Assembly (NCBI GenBank): GCA_903844645.1
Contig: CAIMUP010000129.1
Coordinates: forward strand, 1-33,575
Source: an uncultured Bacteroidota bacterium
GTDB lineage: Bacteria > Bacteroidota > Bacteroidia > AKYH767-A > JABDAW01
Length of the DNA: 33,575 nucleotides
Direction: 5' to 3'
The notes under the pieces are model-generated. The model had not been told where the DNA came from and did no database searches. It worked only from the letters and a program-made list of their open reading frames with translations. Shown here in pieces: positions 1-7,916 of this stretch. Every line of letters starts with the position of its first letter. Position 1 is the first letter of the stretch. The position numbers and the translations under genes were made by a program.

Positions 1-5
1 ATAAT

Positions 6-29
6 GCCGTGATAATTCGTTATCACGGC
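6..29. terminator. perfect 10-bp hairpin, possible terminator
   Basis: GCCGTGATAA and TTATCACGGC form a perfect inverted repeat around a TTCG tetraloop. A stable hairpin at the window edge fits the end of an upstream gene. A clear T-run follows only weakly (tttt at about 36-39), so this could also be a REP-like palindrome. Confidence 0.4.
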
Positions 30-324
30 TGTGAGTTTTCTTAGCTATATGCTGAAATAGTAATGGCATCTAATATTACCTCTAAAAATTTGCGGCTGCA
101 AACCTAAAGGGTTTTGATACTTGGAAACACCTTTCGCTTACCTTATACAATAATCTATTTCGATAACAGATTTAAAACTTTTCAGCATAAAAGCCCGAAA
201 GGAACGTGGATAGAGGGGAATGAGGGGGTGGAGGATAAAATAATAAGCCTTATATACCGTTAATCTTTTTCTTAGATATTTAGTCTTAAAGAATAAATTT
301 TCAAAAATTATAAAACTAAACCGA
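30..324. other. intergenic region ahead of the TonB receptor
   Basis: No open frame here looks coding. AAAATTTG at 85-92, followed by CGGCTGC, resembles the -7 boxes found elsewhere in this window (TAATTTTGCGGC), but it lacks the T at the first position and would leave a 230-nt leader. A CCCGAAAGGA string at about 190-199 recurs on the minus strand near 3518-3527. Nothing else is supported. Confidence 0.35.
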
Positions 325-2679
325 ATGAAATTTCCAATCGTAATTTTAACCTTGATGATCTGCTTTCAATGTATTTATGCACAGAAAAACTTTTCTATCA
401 GCGGTACAGTTCGTGATAAAAAAACCGGAGAAGTGATGATTGGTTCAGCCATTACAGTTAAGGAAATTCCTGATGTTGGTGCTGCTACGAATGCTTATGG
501 ATTCTTTTCACTTTCGGTTGCTGAAGGGACCTATATATTCGCATTTCATTACACGGGTTACGAGGAAAAGGATACTGTTATTGACCTTCACCAGAATGTA
601 AAATTAGAAATTGAAATCACTGAAAAGATTGTTGACTTGCATACATTTGTATTAAATTCTGAAGCAGCAAATAAGAATGTTACCTCTCCCGAAATGAGCG
701 TCCAGAAGGTGAATGTTAAGGAGATTAGCACCATACCTGTGTTTCTTGGCGAGCGGGATATTCTCAAGACTATTCAATTACTTCCAGGTATCAAGGGAGT
801 TACAGAAGGCAATTCAGGTTTCTATGTACGGGGTGGCGGCATTGATCAAAATTTGATTCTTCTCGACGAAGCCAATGTGTATAATCCAGCGCATTTATTA
901 GGCTTCTTTTCTATCTTTAATTCTGATGCCATCAAAGATGTTACGATTTATAAAGGCGGCATTCCGGCTCAATATGGTGGTCGTATTTCTTCTGTTCTTG
1001 ACATCAAAATGATTGATGGCGATAATAAAAAATATACTGTAACAGGTGGTGTTGGAATCATTGCATCGCGGCTCACTTTTGAAGGACCGATTAAAAAGGG
1101 AAAAGGTTCATTTGTTATTTCAGGAAGAAGGACTTATGCTGATTTATTTTTAAAAGCTTTCGGTCCATCGAATCTTAAGAATACCCAACTTTATTTTTAT
1201 GATTTCAATGTAAAAGCAAACTATGAATTGGGAGCAAGAGACAGGATTTATATATCAGGTTATTTTGGTAGAGATGCTTTTAATTTTAACAACAACACTA
1301 ACACCAATCAAAACTTTGGAATCAATTGGGGAAATACGACTGCTACTTTGCGAGAAAATCATTTGTTCAGCGATAAATTATTCCTGAATAGTTCGCTTGT
1401 TTATAGTGATTACAGTAATAACATTACGCTTGGTGCAGGTGATGCGCAATTCCAGGTGGTTACAGGTATTCGGGATGTTTCCTGGAAAGAAGGTTTTGAA
1501 TTATATGCAAATTCCAAGAACACTTTGAAGTTCGGTACAGAAGAAACATTTCATACCTTTCGTCCCGGCGAAGTTACTGTAAATACAGCATCTACTATAC
1601 TTCCAAGAACATTGCTTAGAAATACTCTCGGGCGTAAATATGGTATCGAGAGTGGTATCTATATTTCTGATGAATGGAAGGTTAGTAAAAGAGTTACTCT
1701 TAACTATGGTATGCGATATTCTTTATTTTCAGACTTAGGTCCGGGCACTACTTACACCTATGATTCGAGCCTTAACATTATAGATTCAGCGACTTATAAC
1801 AACAACCAAGTCATCAAGACTTATGGTGGCTTAGAACCGCGTGCTTCCATCGTTTATGTGCTTAATGAGAAGAGTTCTATCAAGGCTTCTTACAATAGAA
1901 TTTATCAATACATCCAGCTTCTTTCTAATTCAACTGTACAGACTCCGGTTGATTTGTGGGTTCCTTCCAGCAATAATGTAAAGCCTCAATTAGGCGACCA
2001 GGTTGCTTTAGGTTATTTCAGAAATTTTAAAAATAATTCTTACGAAACTTCGGTCGAAGTTTATTATAAAAACATGCAAAACCAAATTGATTATATCCCA
2101 GGTTCAAACCTTTTATTTAATAAAAACATAGAATCTCAATTGCTTTATGGACGGGGATATGCTTATGGTGCAGAATTTTTTGTTAAGAAGAAATATGGTG
2201 CATTAACAGGATGGATAGGTTATACTTTTTCAAGGACTCTTAGGGTGTTTCAGGATATTGATAATGGCACTCCTTACCCTGCCAAACAAGACATTATTCA
2301 CGATGTTTCTGTTGTAGGGATGTATGAAATAAATAAGAAGTGGTCGCTTTCTTCAACTTTCGTTTATTACACGGGCTATGCAGTTACTTTTCCGAGTGGC
2401 AAGTATCAAATTAACGGTGTTGTTTATAGCGAATATACCGACAGGAATGGCTATCGAATGCCTGCTTACAATCGCCTTGATTTTGGTGCTACCTATACCA
2501 TTGTCAAGAATGAAAAGAAAGAATGCAGTTGGAACTTTTCTGTCTATAATGTTTATGCCCGAGAGAATGCCTTCTCTATCTATTTCCAGCAAGACCCTAC
2601 TGATCCTACCAAGACCCAAGCCGTACAATTATCCTTGTTCCGTTTTGTTCCGGCAATCACCTATAACTTTAAATTCTAA
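325..2679 (+). CDS. TonB-dependent outer-membrane receptor with carboxypeptidase-like regulatory domain
   Basis: The 784-residue protein starts with a signal peptide of about 19 residues (ending YAQ). A CarboxypepD_reg-like beta domain follows at about residues 24-108 (SGTVRDKKTG, then the GYEE segment). Next is a TonB plug at about 130-230 (LPGIKGV, FYVRGGG, LLDEANVYNP, GGIPAQYGGR). The rest is a beta-barrel ending in aromatic YNFKF, as outer-membrane barrels do. It should import a ligand across the outer membrane using TonB energy; the ligand cannot be read from sequence. The DUF4249 gene begins 3 nt after the stop, a pairing common in Bacteroidota, so the two are probably one operon. Length is typical for receptors of this subgroup. 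No SusC/SusD signature (no SusD partner) was seen, so polysaccharide import is not implied. Confidence 0.93.
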   Translation: MKFPIVILTLMICFQCIYAQKNFSISGTVRDKKTGEVMIGSAITVKEIPDVGAATNAYGFFSLSVAEGTYIFAFHYTGYEEKDTVIDLHQNVKLEIEITEKIVDLHTFVLNSEAANKNVTSPEMSVQKVNVKEISTIPVFLGERDILKTIQLLPGIKGVTEGNSGFYVRGGGIDQNLILLDEANVYNPAHLLGFFSIFNSDAIKDVTIYKGGIPAQYGGRISSVLDIKMIDGDNKKYTVTGGVGIIASRLTFEGPIKKGKGSFVISGRRTYADLFLKAFGPSNLKNTQLYFYDFNVKANYELGARDRIYISGYFGRDAFNFNNNTNTNQNFGINWGNTTATLRENHLFSDKLFLNSSLVYSDYSNNITLGAGDAQFQVVTGIRDVSWKEGFELYANSKNTLKFGTEETFHTFRPGEVTVNTASTILPRTLLRNTLGRKYGIESGIYISDEWKVSKRVTLNYGMRYSLFSDLGPGTTYTYDSSLNIIDSATYNNNQVIKTYGGLEPRASIVYVLNEKSSIKASYNRIYQYIQLLSNSTVQTPVDLWVPSSNNVKPQLGDQVALGYFRNFKNNSYETSVEVYYKNMQNQIDYIPGSNLLFNKNIESQLLYGRGYAYGAEFFVKKKYGALTGWIGYTFSRTLRVFQDIDNGTPYPAKQDIIHDVSVVGMYEINKKWSLSSTFVYYTGYAVTFPSGKYQINGVVYSEYTDRNGYRMPAYNRLDFGATYTIVKNEKKECSWNFSVYNVYARENAFSIYFQQDPTDPTKTQAVQLSLFRFVPAITYNFKF

Positions 2680-2682
2680 GCC

Positions 2683-3474
2683 ATGATGATGAATAAATTC
2701 AAGATAGTATTAGCAGCAGGGATTTTGTCATTCGCTGCATGTGAAAAGGTGGTCAATATAGACCTTAATTCTGCCAGCCCAAAGGTTGTTGTCGAAGGAA
2801 ATATTACCAATGAACCCGGTCCTTATTCTATAAAATTAAGCAGCACTGCAAACTATTATGAAGCTAATGTTTTCCCTCCTGTTACTGGTGCTACTGTTAC
2901 CATTTCTGATGATGCGGGTAACTCTGAAATCTTGAAAGAAGTTATTCCAGGTACTTATCAAACTGCCCACATTCAGGGCGTTCCAGGTAGAACTTATACC
3001 ATGAATATTAATTCCAATGGCAATCAATTTACAGCTACTTCCACCATGCCTCCGCCAGTTCCAATTGACTCTGTGAATTTCATTATAAGACCAAGGGACA
3101 ATACCTTTCGTATAGTTTGCAAGTTCACGGACCCCGCCAATATCGAAAACTATTACAAGCTACAAATCAACTCTAACGATACCCTTGGATTTGATACTAC
3201 GAGCGTGCGTATTATTAAAGACGGACTTGCCGATGGTCAGGAGTTATCAATATCTTACCGGACTCATCTTCTTTATGGTGACAGTGTTATAGTGAAATTA
3301 GAATGTATTGATTATAAAACTTACGAATTTTTTAATACCCTTCCCAGAGTTGGCGGAGGACTTGGCTCCATTCTTGCCGCACCACCTGCCAATCCTGTGA
3401 ATAATATCAGCAATGGAGGCTTCGGATATTTCGCTGCTTATTCAATTACGAGAGATACTTCATTTGTTCATTAG
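2683..3474 (+). CDS. DUF4249 family lipoprotein
   Basis: The 263-residue protein has a lipoprotein signal peptide with lipobox FAAC near residue 20, so it is probably anchored in the outer membrane. The mature part matches the DUF4249 pattern: VNIDL after the cysteine, VVVEGNITNEPGPYSIKLS, a TVTISDDAGN strand segment and the PGTY turn. DUF4249 proteins almost always follow a TonB receptor, as here with a 3-nt gap, and are thought to act with it at the cell surface; their biochemical role is not established. Three ATG codons run in tandem at the start (2683, 2686, 2689 region), so the exact initiator is uncertain by a few residues. A hairpin with a T-run follows at 3494-3533. Confidence 0.9.
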   Translation: MMMNKFKIVLAAGILSFAACEKVVNIDLNSASPKVVVEGNITNEPGPYSIKLSSTANYYEANVFPPVTGATVTISDDAGNSEILKEVIPGTYQTAHIQGVPGRTYTMNINSNGNQFTATSTMPPPVPIDSVNFIIRPRDNTFRIVCKFTDPANIENYYKLQINSNDTLGFDTTSVRIIKDGLADGQELSISYRTHLLYGDSVIVKLECIDYKTYEFFNTLPRVGGGLGSILAAPPANPVNNISNGGFGYFAAYSITRDTSFVH

Positions 3475-3493
3475 TTACCCAAATGACCATAAC

Positions 3494-3533
3494 ACCCGAA
3501 TGGTGATCCTATCCCCGCTCCTTTCGGGTTTTT
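3494..3533 (+). terminator. probable terminator after the receptor operon
   Basis: ACCCGAA (3494-3500) pairs with TTCGGGT (3523-3529), followed by TTTTCT. An inner CCCG/CGGG alternative also exists. It lies 20 bp after the DUF4249 stop. Confidence 0.55.
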
Positions 3534-3672
3534 CTCCATTCAGGTTTTGATAATAGGAAATATCCAGCTGGGCTAGATGTTCGGTAGCCTGGTGTTGTAT
3601 TCGCTGGTCTAGATTTGTAATCTCCTCCCCCGAGTCAGGGATTTGTAATCCCTTCATAATAGTTTTCTCTTC

Positions 3673-3719
3673 CATCGTTTTGTGATAGTGACCTTTTTGG
3701 GAGCTGCAACAAAACGATG
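3673..3719. other. structured hairpin element, copy 1 (paralogue at 13204-13249)
   Basis: The outer stem CATCGTTTTGT/ACAAAACGATG is perfect over 11 bp. Inside, TAGT pairs with GCTG and CC with GG, separated by small internal loops (GA/CA, GA/GA), with a TTTTT apex. The second copy has the same layout with compensating changes (TAGC/GCTA). The right arm ends 27 bp before the operator repeat at 3746, exactly as in copy 2. Function unknown; it could be a terminator without a T-run, an RNA element or a protein-binding cruciform. Confidence 0.7.
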
Positions 3720-3745
3720 AGCACTATTCTTAATAAGAATATGTG

Positions 3746-3806
3746 AATTATGTAAGTCTTTTCAAGAATTGTATAACACTATCCCTTTCAAACGGTGGTA
3801 ATTTTG
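3746..3806 (+). promoter_or_regulatory. regulated promoter module, copy A
   Basis: Direct repeats AATTATGTAAG (3746-3756) and AATTGTATAAC (3767-3777) are 21 bp apart. TAATTTTG (3799-3806) is a Bacteroidota-type -7 box, starting 22 bp after the end of the second repeat and followed by CGGC. The repeats sit where an activator would contact polymerase. The same geometry occurs at four other promoters in the window. This box rules out translation from the upstream ATG at 3743. Confidence 0.75.
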
Positions 3807-3853
3807 CGGCTCGAAAAATGAACCAAAGTAATAGTAATAATTCACCGGATAAA

Positions 3854-5038
3854 ATGGATACAATAGTAATACAACAAAAACCTTCCACAGATAAAAAATC
3901 GTTCTTCCGCAAGAAAAAAGTGCGTGTGCTGCTGATAATTATTGCAGTCTTAATCGTTGCGCGAATCATCTTGCCTTACGTTCTTCTGCATTATGCTAAC
4001 AAACGCCTTGCCGCCATAGATGGCTACTTTGGGCATGTCGAAGACCTCGATCTTTCGCTCTATCGAGGGGCATATAAGTTGAAGAATCTGTACATTGATA
4101 AGGTGGATTCTGTGTCGAATATTCATGCACAGTTTTTTGATGTGCAGTTAATTGATCTTTCGTTGCAATGGCGTGCTTTGCTGCATGGCAGGGTCGTTGG
4201 GAAGATGGATTTGGAATATCCCACATTGATATTTACGAAAGATGTTACCGATGTTTCCAAGATTCAAAAGGATACAAATGATTTCAGGATGCTGTTAAAG
4301 AGTTTCATGCCCTTGAAGTTGAATCGGTTGGTCGTGAATCATGGAAACATCCACTACCTTGACCCGGGTTCGAAGCCGGTGGTGGATATTTATATGACGG
4401 AGACGCATGTGCTGGCAGAGAATCTCGGTAATGTAATTGATTCTTCAAAACTCCCATCCAGCATACATTCTACTGCATTTATGTCTGGCGGAATCATGCA
4501 CTTTGATATGAACTTAAACCTACTTGCTGCCGATCCTTACTTCGAGATGAAAGCAAAGTTAGAGAACGCTAACCTTGCTACCTTCAATGATTTCTTTTTG
4601 GCGTATGGAAAGTTTGATATTAATAGCGGACGATTCGGGTTGTACATGGAATTAGCGGCAATGGATGGCAAGTTTATCGGGTACTTCAAGCCTGTTATCA
4701 AGGATTTGATTGTGATGAGCAAGAAGGATCATCACGATAGTTTCTTGCACTTTATGTGGGAAGAAATTGTGGGTGCGGCAGGCGTGATTCTCAAGAATCA
4801 TCCGAAAGACCAGATAGCAACCAAGATTCCTATTGAAGGGACATTCAAAACGGCTACCACTTTCGATACTTGGGGAGCAATTGCTATCTTACTTCGGAAT
4901 GCGTTTATCCAAGCTCTGATTCCAGCGATAGATAACGAGATTGATATTAAATCTGTTTATAATCCGCCGCTCGATGAGAAGAAGAAAACCTTCTGGCAGA
5001 AGCTCTTCGGAACAAAGAAAAAGACGGTGAAGAAATAA
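3854..5038 (+). CDS. AsmA-like / DUF748-type inner-membrane-anchored protein
   Basis: The 394-residue protein has a basic N-terminus (FFRKKKVR) and one membrane segment at about residues 20-42, then a large periplasmic domain. The start of that domain (RLAAIDGYFGHVEDLDLSLYRG) and the KLKNLYI and LQWRALLHGRVVG segments are typical of DUF748/AsmA-like proteins. These belong to the bridge-like lipid-transfer superfamily and act in the envelope. The tail is very Lys-rich (KKKTFWQKLFGTKKKTVKK). The open frame extends back to 3743 and a second ATG lies at 3818, but the promoter box at 3799-3806 makes 3743 impossible and leaves almost no leader for 3818, so 3854 is preferred. The phospholipase C-like gene follows after 12 bp, suggesting a two-gene lipid/envelope operon. 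The family is clear; its exact substrate is not. Confidence 0.8.
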   Translation: MDTIVIQQKPSTDKKSFFRKKKVRVLLIIIAVLIVARIILPYVLLHYANKRLAAIDGYFGHVEDLDLSLYRGAYKLKNLYIDKVDSVSNIHAQFFDVQLIDLSLQWRALLHGRVVGKMDLEYPTLIFTKDVTDVSKIQKDTNDFRMLLKSFMPLKLNRLVVNHGNIHYLDPGSKPVVDIYMTETHVLAENLGNVIDSSKLPSSIHSTAFMSGGIMHFDMNLNLLAADPYFEMKAKLENANLATFNDFFLAYGKFDINSGRFGLYMELAAMDGKFIGYFKPVIKDLIVMSKKDHHDSFLHFMWEEIVGAAGVILKNHPKDQIATKIPIEGTFKTATTFDTWGAIAILLRNAFIQALIPAIDNEIDIKSVYNPPLDEKKKTFWQKLFGTKKKTVKK

Positions 5039-5050
5039 TAGTCTCAACCA

Positions 5051-6157
5051 ATGCTGTTCCGCAAGTTATTTATCATTGCAATAATCTTTCTCCTCCCCTT
5101 GTATTCACAGGCATTCTCGTTGTTTGCGCACGAGGCGATTATTGATATGGAATGGGAGAAATCTATCGTCCCTTTATTAAAAAACAAGTACCCTGCTGTA
5201 ACAGATAGCGAGCTGCTGGTTGCGCGTTCTTATGCCTATGGTGGGGCTATTGCGCCCGACATCGGTTATTATTCTATCGGTGGAATTTTCTTTACGCATT
5301 TGTTGCATTATGTTTATACCGGCGACTATATAAATGCCTTGATTGATGAGGCGCAAGATGTGAATGAATATGCTTTTGCGCTCGGGATGTTGTGTCATTA
5401 TTATGCCGATAAATATGGTCATCCGTTGTGTACGAATCGGGTGCTGCCGATGCTTTATCCTAAATTAAGAAAGAAGTTTGGCGATGTGATGACCTACGAT
5501 CAAGCCAAAGTTCCGCATGTAAGAGTCGAATTTGGTTTCGATATTTTGCAAACTGCATTGGGGAATTACGCACCGAAAGCGTTTCATAATTTTATCGGCT
5601 TTCAGGTGAGTCAGCCTGTTATGGAGCGTGCATTTCTGAAGACTTATAAATTGGAGATGAAATCTGTTTTCAATAGTTTGCCATTGGCGATTTCGGTGTT
5701 TCGTTTTATGGTTAAGAATATTTTTCCTGAATTAACGAGAGACGCTTGGCGCATCCGTAAGTCGGTGATTACACAATTAAATCCTTTGCAAGACAAGGCG
5801 AAGTTCAGGTATAAAATTAATAAGGCAGCTTATGAAAAAGAGTTCGGAAAGATTCCTGTAAAGGCAAATGTTATTTCTTTTATCATCGGATTATTTCCTA
5901 AGGTTGGACCATTCGCGGGGTTTAAGTTTAAGGAGCCTACGCCCGAAGCAGAGAAATTATTCAATCAAACAATGGATACGATATTACTGTTATACAGTGC
6001 GCATTTGAAACAATTAGCCTACTCGAATCCTCCCCTCGAAAACATTAATTATGACACAGGAAAAAAGTATGCTCCCAACGATTATAAAGAAGCCGATGAA
6101 GCTATGGAAGACTTATTGGAGAAGCAAAGAAAAAGTAAAACGGCTACCAATTTTTAA
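5051..6157 (+). CDS. zinc-dependent phospholipase C-like secreted protein
   Basis: The 368-residue protein has a signal peptide of about 21 residues (LLPLYSQA/F). The metal-ligand pattern of the Zn_dep_PLPC family is visible: H27 (FAHEAI), D70 (APDIGYY), H83 and H86 (FTHLLHY), H116, D120 and H124 (HYYADKYGHP), and H156/E160 (HVRVEFGFD). Classical members hydrolyse phospholipids, but many Bacteroidota members are uncharacterised, so substrate is inferred only from the fold. It follows the AsmA-like gene by 12 bp and is probably co-transcribed from the module at 3746-3806. The C-terminal half is less conserved, and the end is Lys-rich. All candidate ligands appear intact, so it is probably an active hydrolase of the periplasm or cell surface. 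Confidence 0.85.
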   Translation: MLFRKLFIIAIIFLLPLYSQAFSLFAHEAIIDMEWEKSIVPLLKNKYPAVTDSELLVARSYAYGGAIAPDIGYYSIGGIFFTHLLHYVYTGDYINALIDEAQDVNEYAFALGMLCHYYADKYGHPLCTNRVLPMLYPKLRKKFGDVMTYDQAKVPHVRVEFGFDILQTALGNYAPKAFHNFIGFQVSQPVMERAFLKTYKLEMKSVFNSLPLAISVFRFMVKNIFPELTRDAWRIRKSVITQLNPLQDKAKFRYKINKAAYEKEFGKIPVKANVISFIIGLFPKVGPFAGFKFKEPTPEAEKLFNQTMDTILLLYSAHLKQLAYSNPPLENINYDTGKKYAPNDYKEADEAMEDLLEKQRKSKTATNF

Positions 6158-6200
6158 ATCAAATCCATGTCTCCGGTGATTTTTTTTGAAAAAATATAAC

Positions 6201-6278
6201 TGAACGACAAAAATCAGGGGGTGAACGACAAAATCCATTAAAGTCATTTGTGAGGGTGGAATTTTTTTTGTATTTTCG
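6201..6278 (+). promoter_or_regulatory. promoter and inverted-orientation LytTR-type sites upstream of the LytTR gene
   Basis: TGAACGACAAAA occurs at 6201 and 6222, a 21-bp period. On the minus strand these read TGTCGTTCA, the same motif found three times at 7257-7307. A flank also matches: minus-strand GTCGTTCAGTTATATTTT versus GTCGTTCAGTAACATTTT at 7301 (16 of 18). TATTTTCG (6271-6278) followed by CAGCC is the likely -7 box. This arrangement suggests autoregulation of the LytTR gene. Confidence 0.6.
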
Positions 6279-6314
6279 CAGCCTTACAAATCAATTTAAG
6301 TATTAAAAAAACAC

Positions 6315-7103
6315 ATGGTAGAGGTTATTAACGCAATTGTTTTTGCGGAAGATATGCAAAAGGCTGAAGCAATCGCCAAAGAAATCAAGAGTAAATCCAA
6401 GGGTATCAGAATCCTTGCGAAATGCAGTACTAAAGAGGAATTACTTCGCGAAATCAAGGACGAAGACGATGCAATTATTTTTATTGACATCTATAAAGTA
6501 GTGAAAGATATAGCCACTTATCTTTCATCGTTCGGGCTGAAAAAGAGAAAATTTGTTTGTTTCATACACGAAAACGGCGATGTTCGGGCGACATTGAAAA
6601 AGCTGAAGATTCCTTACATCGAGCATCATTTCACTGAAATTAATTTGGATGTTGAGATTAAAAGAAAAAAGTCTGCAAATCTTATTTTAGAGGAGAAGGA
6701 AATCGTGGTGACGAACGGAGATTCTGTTAAACACAAACCTGTCAAGATTTCGTTGGGCACGAGTTTAGTGTTCAAAACGAAGGGTGGCGAAAAGCATTTT
6801 GAATTAAACAAGATAAAAGGATTTTTTACGGATAAAGAAACCAAAACTGTTATTTTGGTGCTTGCTGTCGGGGAGAAAATCCCGGTGAAAGAGAAGATGA
6901 AATCGCTGCATGAATTGCTCAAGGATTATAAATTCTGTCGCGCACATCGTACCTATATCCTGAATTTATTGCATGTCACTTCTCTTAGCGAAGATTTTAA
7001 ATATGCTGTTTTGCACGATGGACAACTTCCTTTGGGCAGAGCTTATAAACCTGCTTTTATTAAAGAGTGGAGAGATTTTTGGTCCAGTGAGCTAACTCCT
7101 TAA
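6315..7103 (+). CDS. LytTR DNA-binding transcriptional regulator with divergent receiver-like N-terminus
   Basis: The C-terminal part (about residues 146-250) is a LytTR domain, recognised by the segment FCRAHRTYILNLLHV followed by LPLGRAYKPAF, matching the family's F-R-H-R-S/T-Y-I-N core. The N-terminal part (1-110) looks like a receiver domain with acidic residues in strand 1 (AED, 11-13) and D58 in IIFIDIY at the usual phospho-acceptor position. The conserved strand-5 Lys and Pro of receivers are not seen (YIEHHF instead), so it may signal unusually or not by phosphorylation. No histidine kinase is adjacent. LytTR proteins bind paired direct repeats about 21 bp apart, and such pairs flank this gene and precede five other genes in the window, making it the prime candidate regulator of them. 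That link is inference. Confidence 0.85.
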   Translation: MVEVINAIVFAEDMQKAEAIAKEIKSKSKGIRILAKCSTKEELLREIKDEDDAIIFIDIYKVVKDIATYLSSFGLKKRKFVCFIHENGDVRATLKKLKIPYIEHHFTEINLDVEIKRKKSANLILEEKEIVVTNGDSVKHKPVKISLGTSLVFKTKGGEKHFELNKIKGFFTDKETKTVILVLAVGEKIPVKEKMKSLHELLKDYKFCRAHRTYILNLLHVTSLSEDFKYAVLHDGQLPLGRAYKPAFIKEWRDFWSSELTP

Positions 7104-7142
7104 TCGCCCATTAATAAAGGCTTTCAAGACAATTGAGAGTTG

Positions 7143-7203
7143 AAAATTGAGAGTTGAGAATTTTGAAATTCTCAATTATCAAGTCTCAACTCTCAATTTT
7201 TTT
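7143..7203 (+). terminator. 17-bp perfect inverted repeat with T-run, terminator of the LytTR gene
   Basis: Positions 7143-7159 (AAAATTGAGAGTTGAGA) pair perfectly with 7184-7200, followed by further Ts. A competing inner hairpin, TTGAGAATT/AATTCTCAA (7154-7162/7167-7175), could form instead. It lies 40 bp after the stop. The palindrome may also act as an intergenic repeat. Confidence 0.65.
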
Positions 7204-7256
7204 ATGAGCCACTCCTAAAAAAATATTTTAATCTCACAAACGACTTTTGGCGGTTT

Positions 7257-7307
7257 TGTCGTTCGACCCCCGATTTCTGTCGTTCGACCCCTGATTTATG
7301 TCGTTCA
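7257..7307 (+). promoter_or_regulatory. three 21-bp-period TGTCGTTC direct repeats (LytTR-type operator)
   Basis: TGTCGTTC starts at 7257, 7278 and 7299, exactly 21 bp apart, with CCCCnGATTT between copies. The same motif in opposite orientation lies upstream of the LytTR gene. A -7-like GAATTTTG at 7361-7368 (followed by CAGCC) with TTTG at 7341-7344 would drive the heptad-repeat gene downstream. Confidence 0.65.
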
Positions 7308-7428
7308 GTAACATTTTCCCGTTGAAAATAGTTTTTTCGATTTGGTAGTAATATTATCCCGAATTTTGCAGCCGAGAAATATCTCAAAATGTCACGAAGT
7401 AAAAACTGAAAAACTAAAAATCGAAACC

Positions 7429-7896
7429 ATGAGCCAGCGCAAAACATATAATACAAAGGAATGGAAAGGGATGTCGGATTACAAATCCTACAGAACAGAA
7501 ATCTCCACCAGCAATTCCTTCTTATTTCCTGTAAATAGGTCTTTGGACGGTCTTTTTTCCGGTTTTACGTTGAGAATGGCTCAAAACTTTTCATTTTTTT
7601 TCGTCATCTCTTCTGACATGGAGTTCATGTCACATGCTTTGAAGTTCATGTCATCAATATTGAAGTTCATTGTTGATGCTTTCAACTTCATTGTCGAAGC
7701 TTTCAACTTCATTGTCGAAGCTTTCAACCTCATTGTTGATGCTTTCAACTTCATTGTTGATGCTTTGAAGTGCTATGTTGATGCTTTGAAGTGCTATGTT
7801 GATGCTTTCAACTTCAATGTTGATAACTTTGGGAACAAGTATTTCAACATTTTTGTCCAAAAGGAAACAATTAAAAATTTATATAAAACAGTTTAA
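7429..7896 (+). CDS. heptad-repeat protein of unknown function
   Basis: The 155-residue protein is not a recognised family. Residues 1-65 are unremarkable and polar (MSQRKTYN start). Residues about 66-135 consist of nine 7-residue repeats of the type A-F-N-F-I-V-D/E (variants ALKCYVD), an amphipathic heptad pattern encoded by a 21-bp tandem array. The frame opens at 7342, but the -7-like box at 7361-7368 argues for the ATG at 7429. The next gene starts 20 bp after the stop, so they are probably co-transcribed. The opposite strand of the array is also open and would give hydrophilic heptads (NNEVESI), so coding of the plus strand is likely but not certain. A similar heptad gene is at 18531. 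Confidence 0.55.
   Translation: MSQRKTYNTKEWKGMSDYKSYRTEISTSNSFLFPVNRSLDGLFSGFTLRMAQNFSFFFVISSDMEFMSHALKFMSSILKFIVDAFNFIVEAFNFIVEAFNLIVDAFNFIVDALKCYVDALKCYVDAFNFNVDNFGNKYFNIFVQKETIKNLYKTV
7634..7822. repeat. 21-bp tandem array, nine units
   Basis: Units such as ATGCTTTCAACTTCATTG plus TTG repeat without gaps at 7634, 7655, 7676, 7697, 7718, 7739, 7760, 7781 and 7802. Two units (7760, 7781) are identical. Units alternate between CAACTTC and GAAGTTC/GAAGTGC cores, so parts can pair with each other. No spacers exist, so it is not CRISPR. Confidence 0.95.
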
Positions 7897-7916
7897 TCAA
7901 ATTAAATAATAAAATT

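Noticed and set aside
3475-3675. 66-residue minus-strand frame (MEEKTIMKGLQ...)
   Set aside because: It covers the receptor-operon terminator and part of the hairpin element, has no promoter or homology that I recognise, and its only gene-like trait is the open frame.
3743-3853. N-terminal extension of the AsmA-like gene from ATG 3743
   Set aside because: The extension spans the operator repeats and the TAATTTTG box, so it cannot be transcribed from that promoter. The same reasoning removes 13325-13396 and 7342-7428.
7654-7860. Minus-strand frame through the 21-bp array giving NNEVES heptads
   Set aside because: A repeat with a period divisible by three keeps several frames open automatically. 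The plus-strand frame has upstream unique sequence and a promoter, so it is preferred; the minus frame is mentioned only as an observation.
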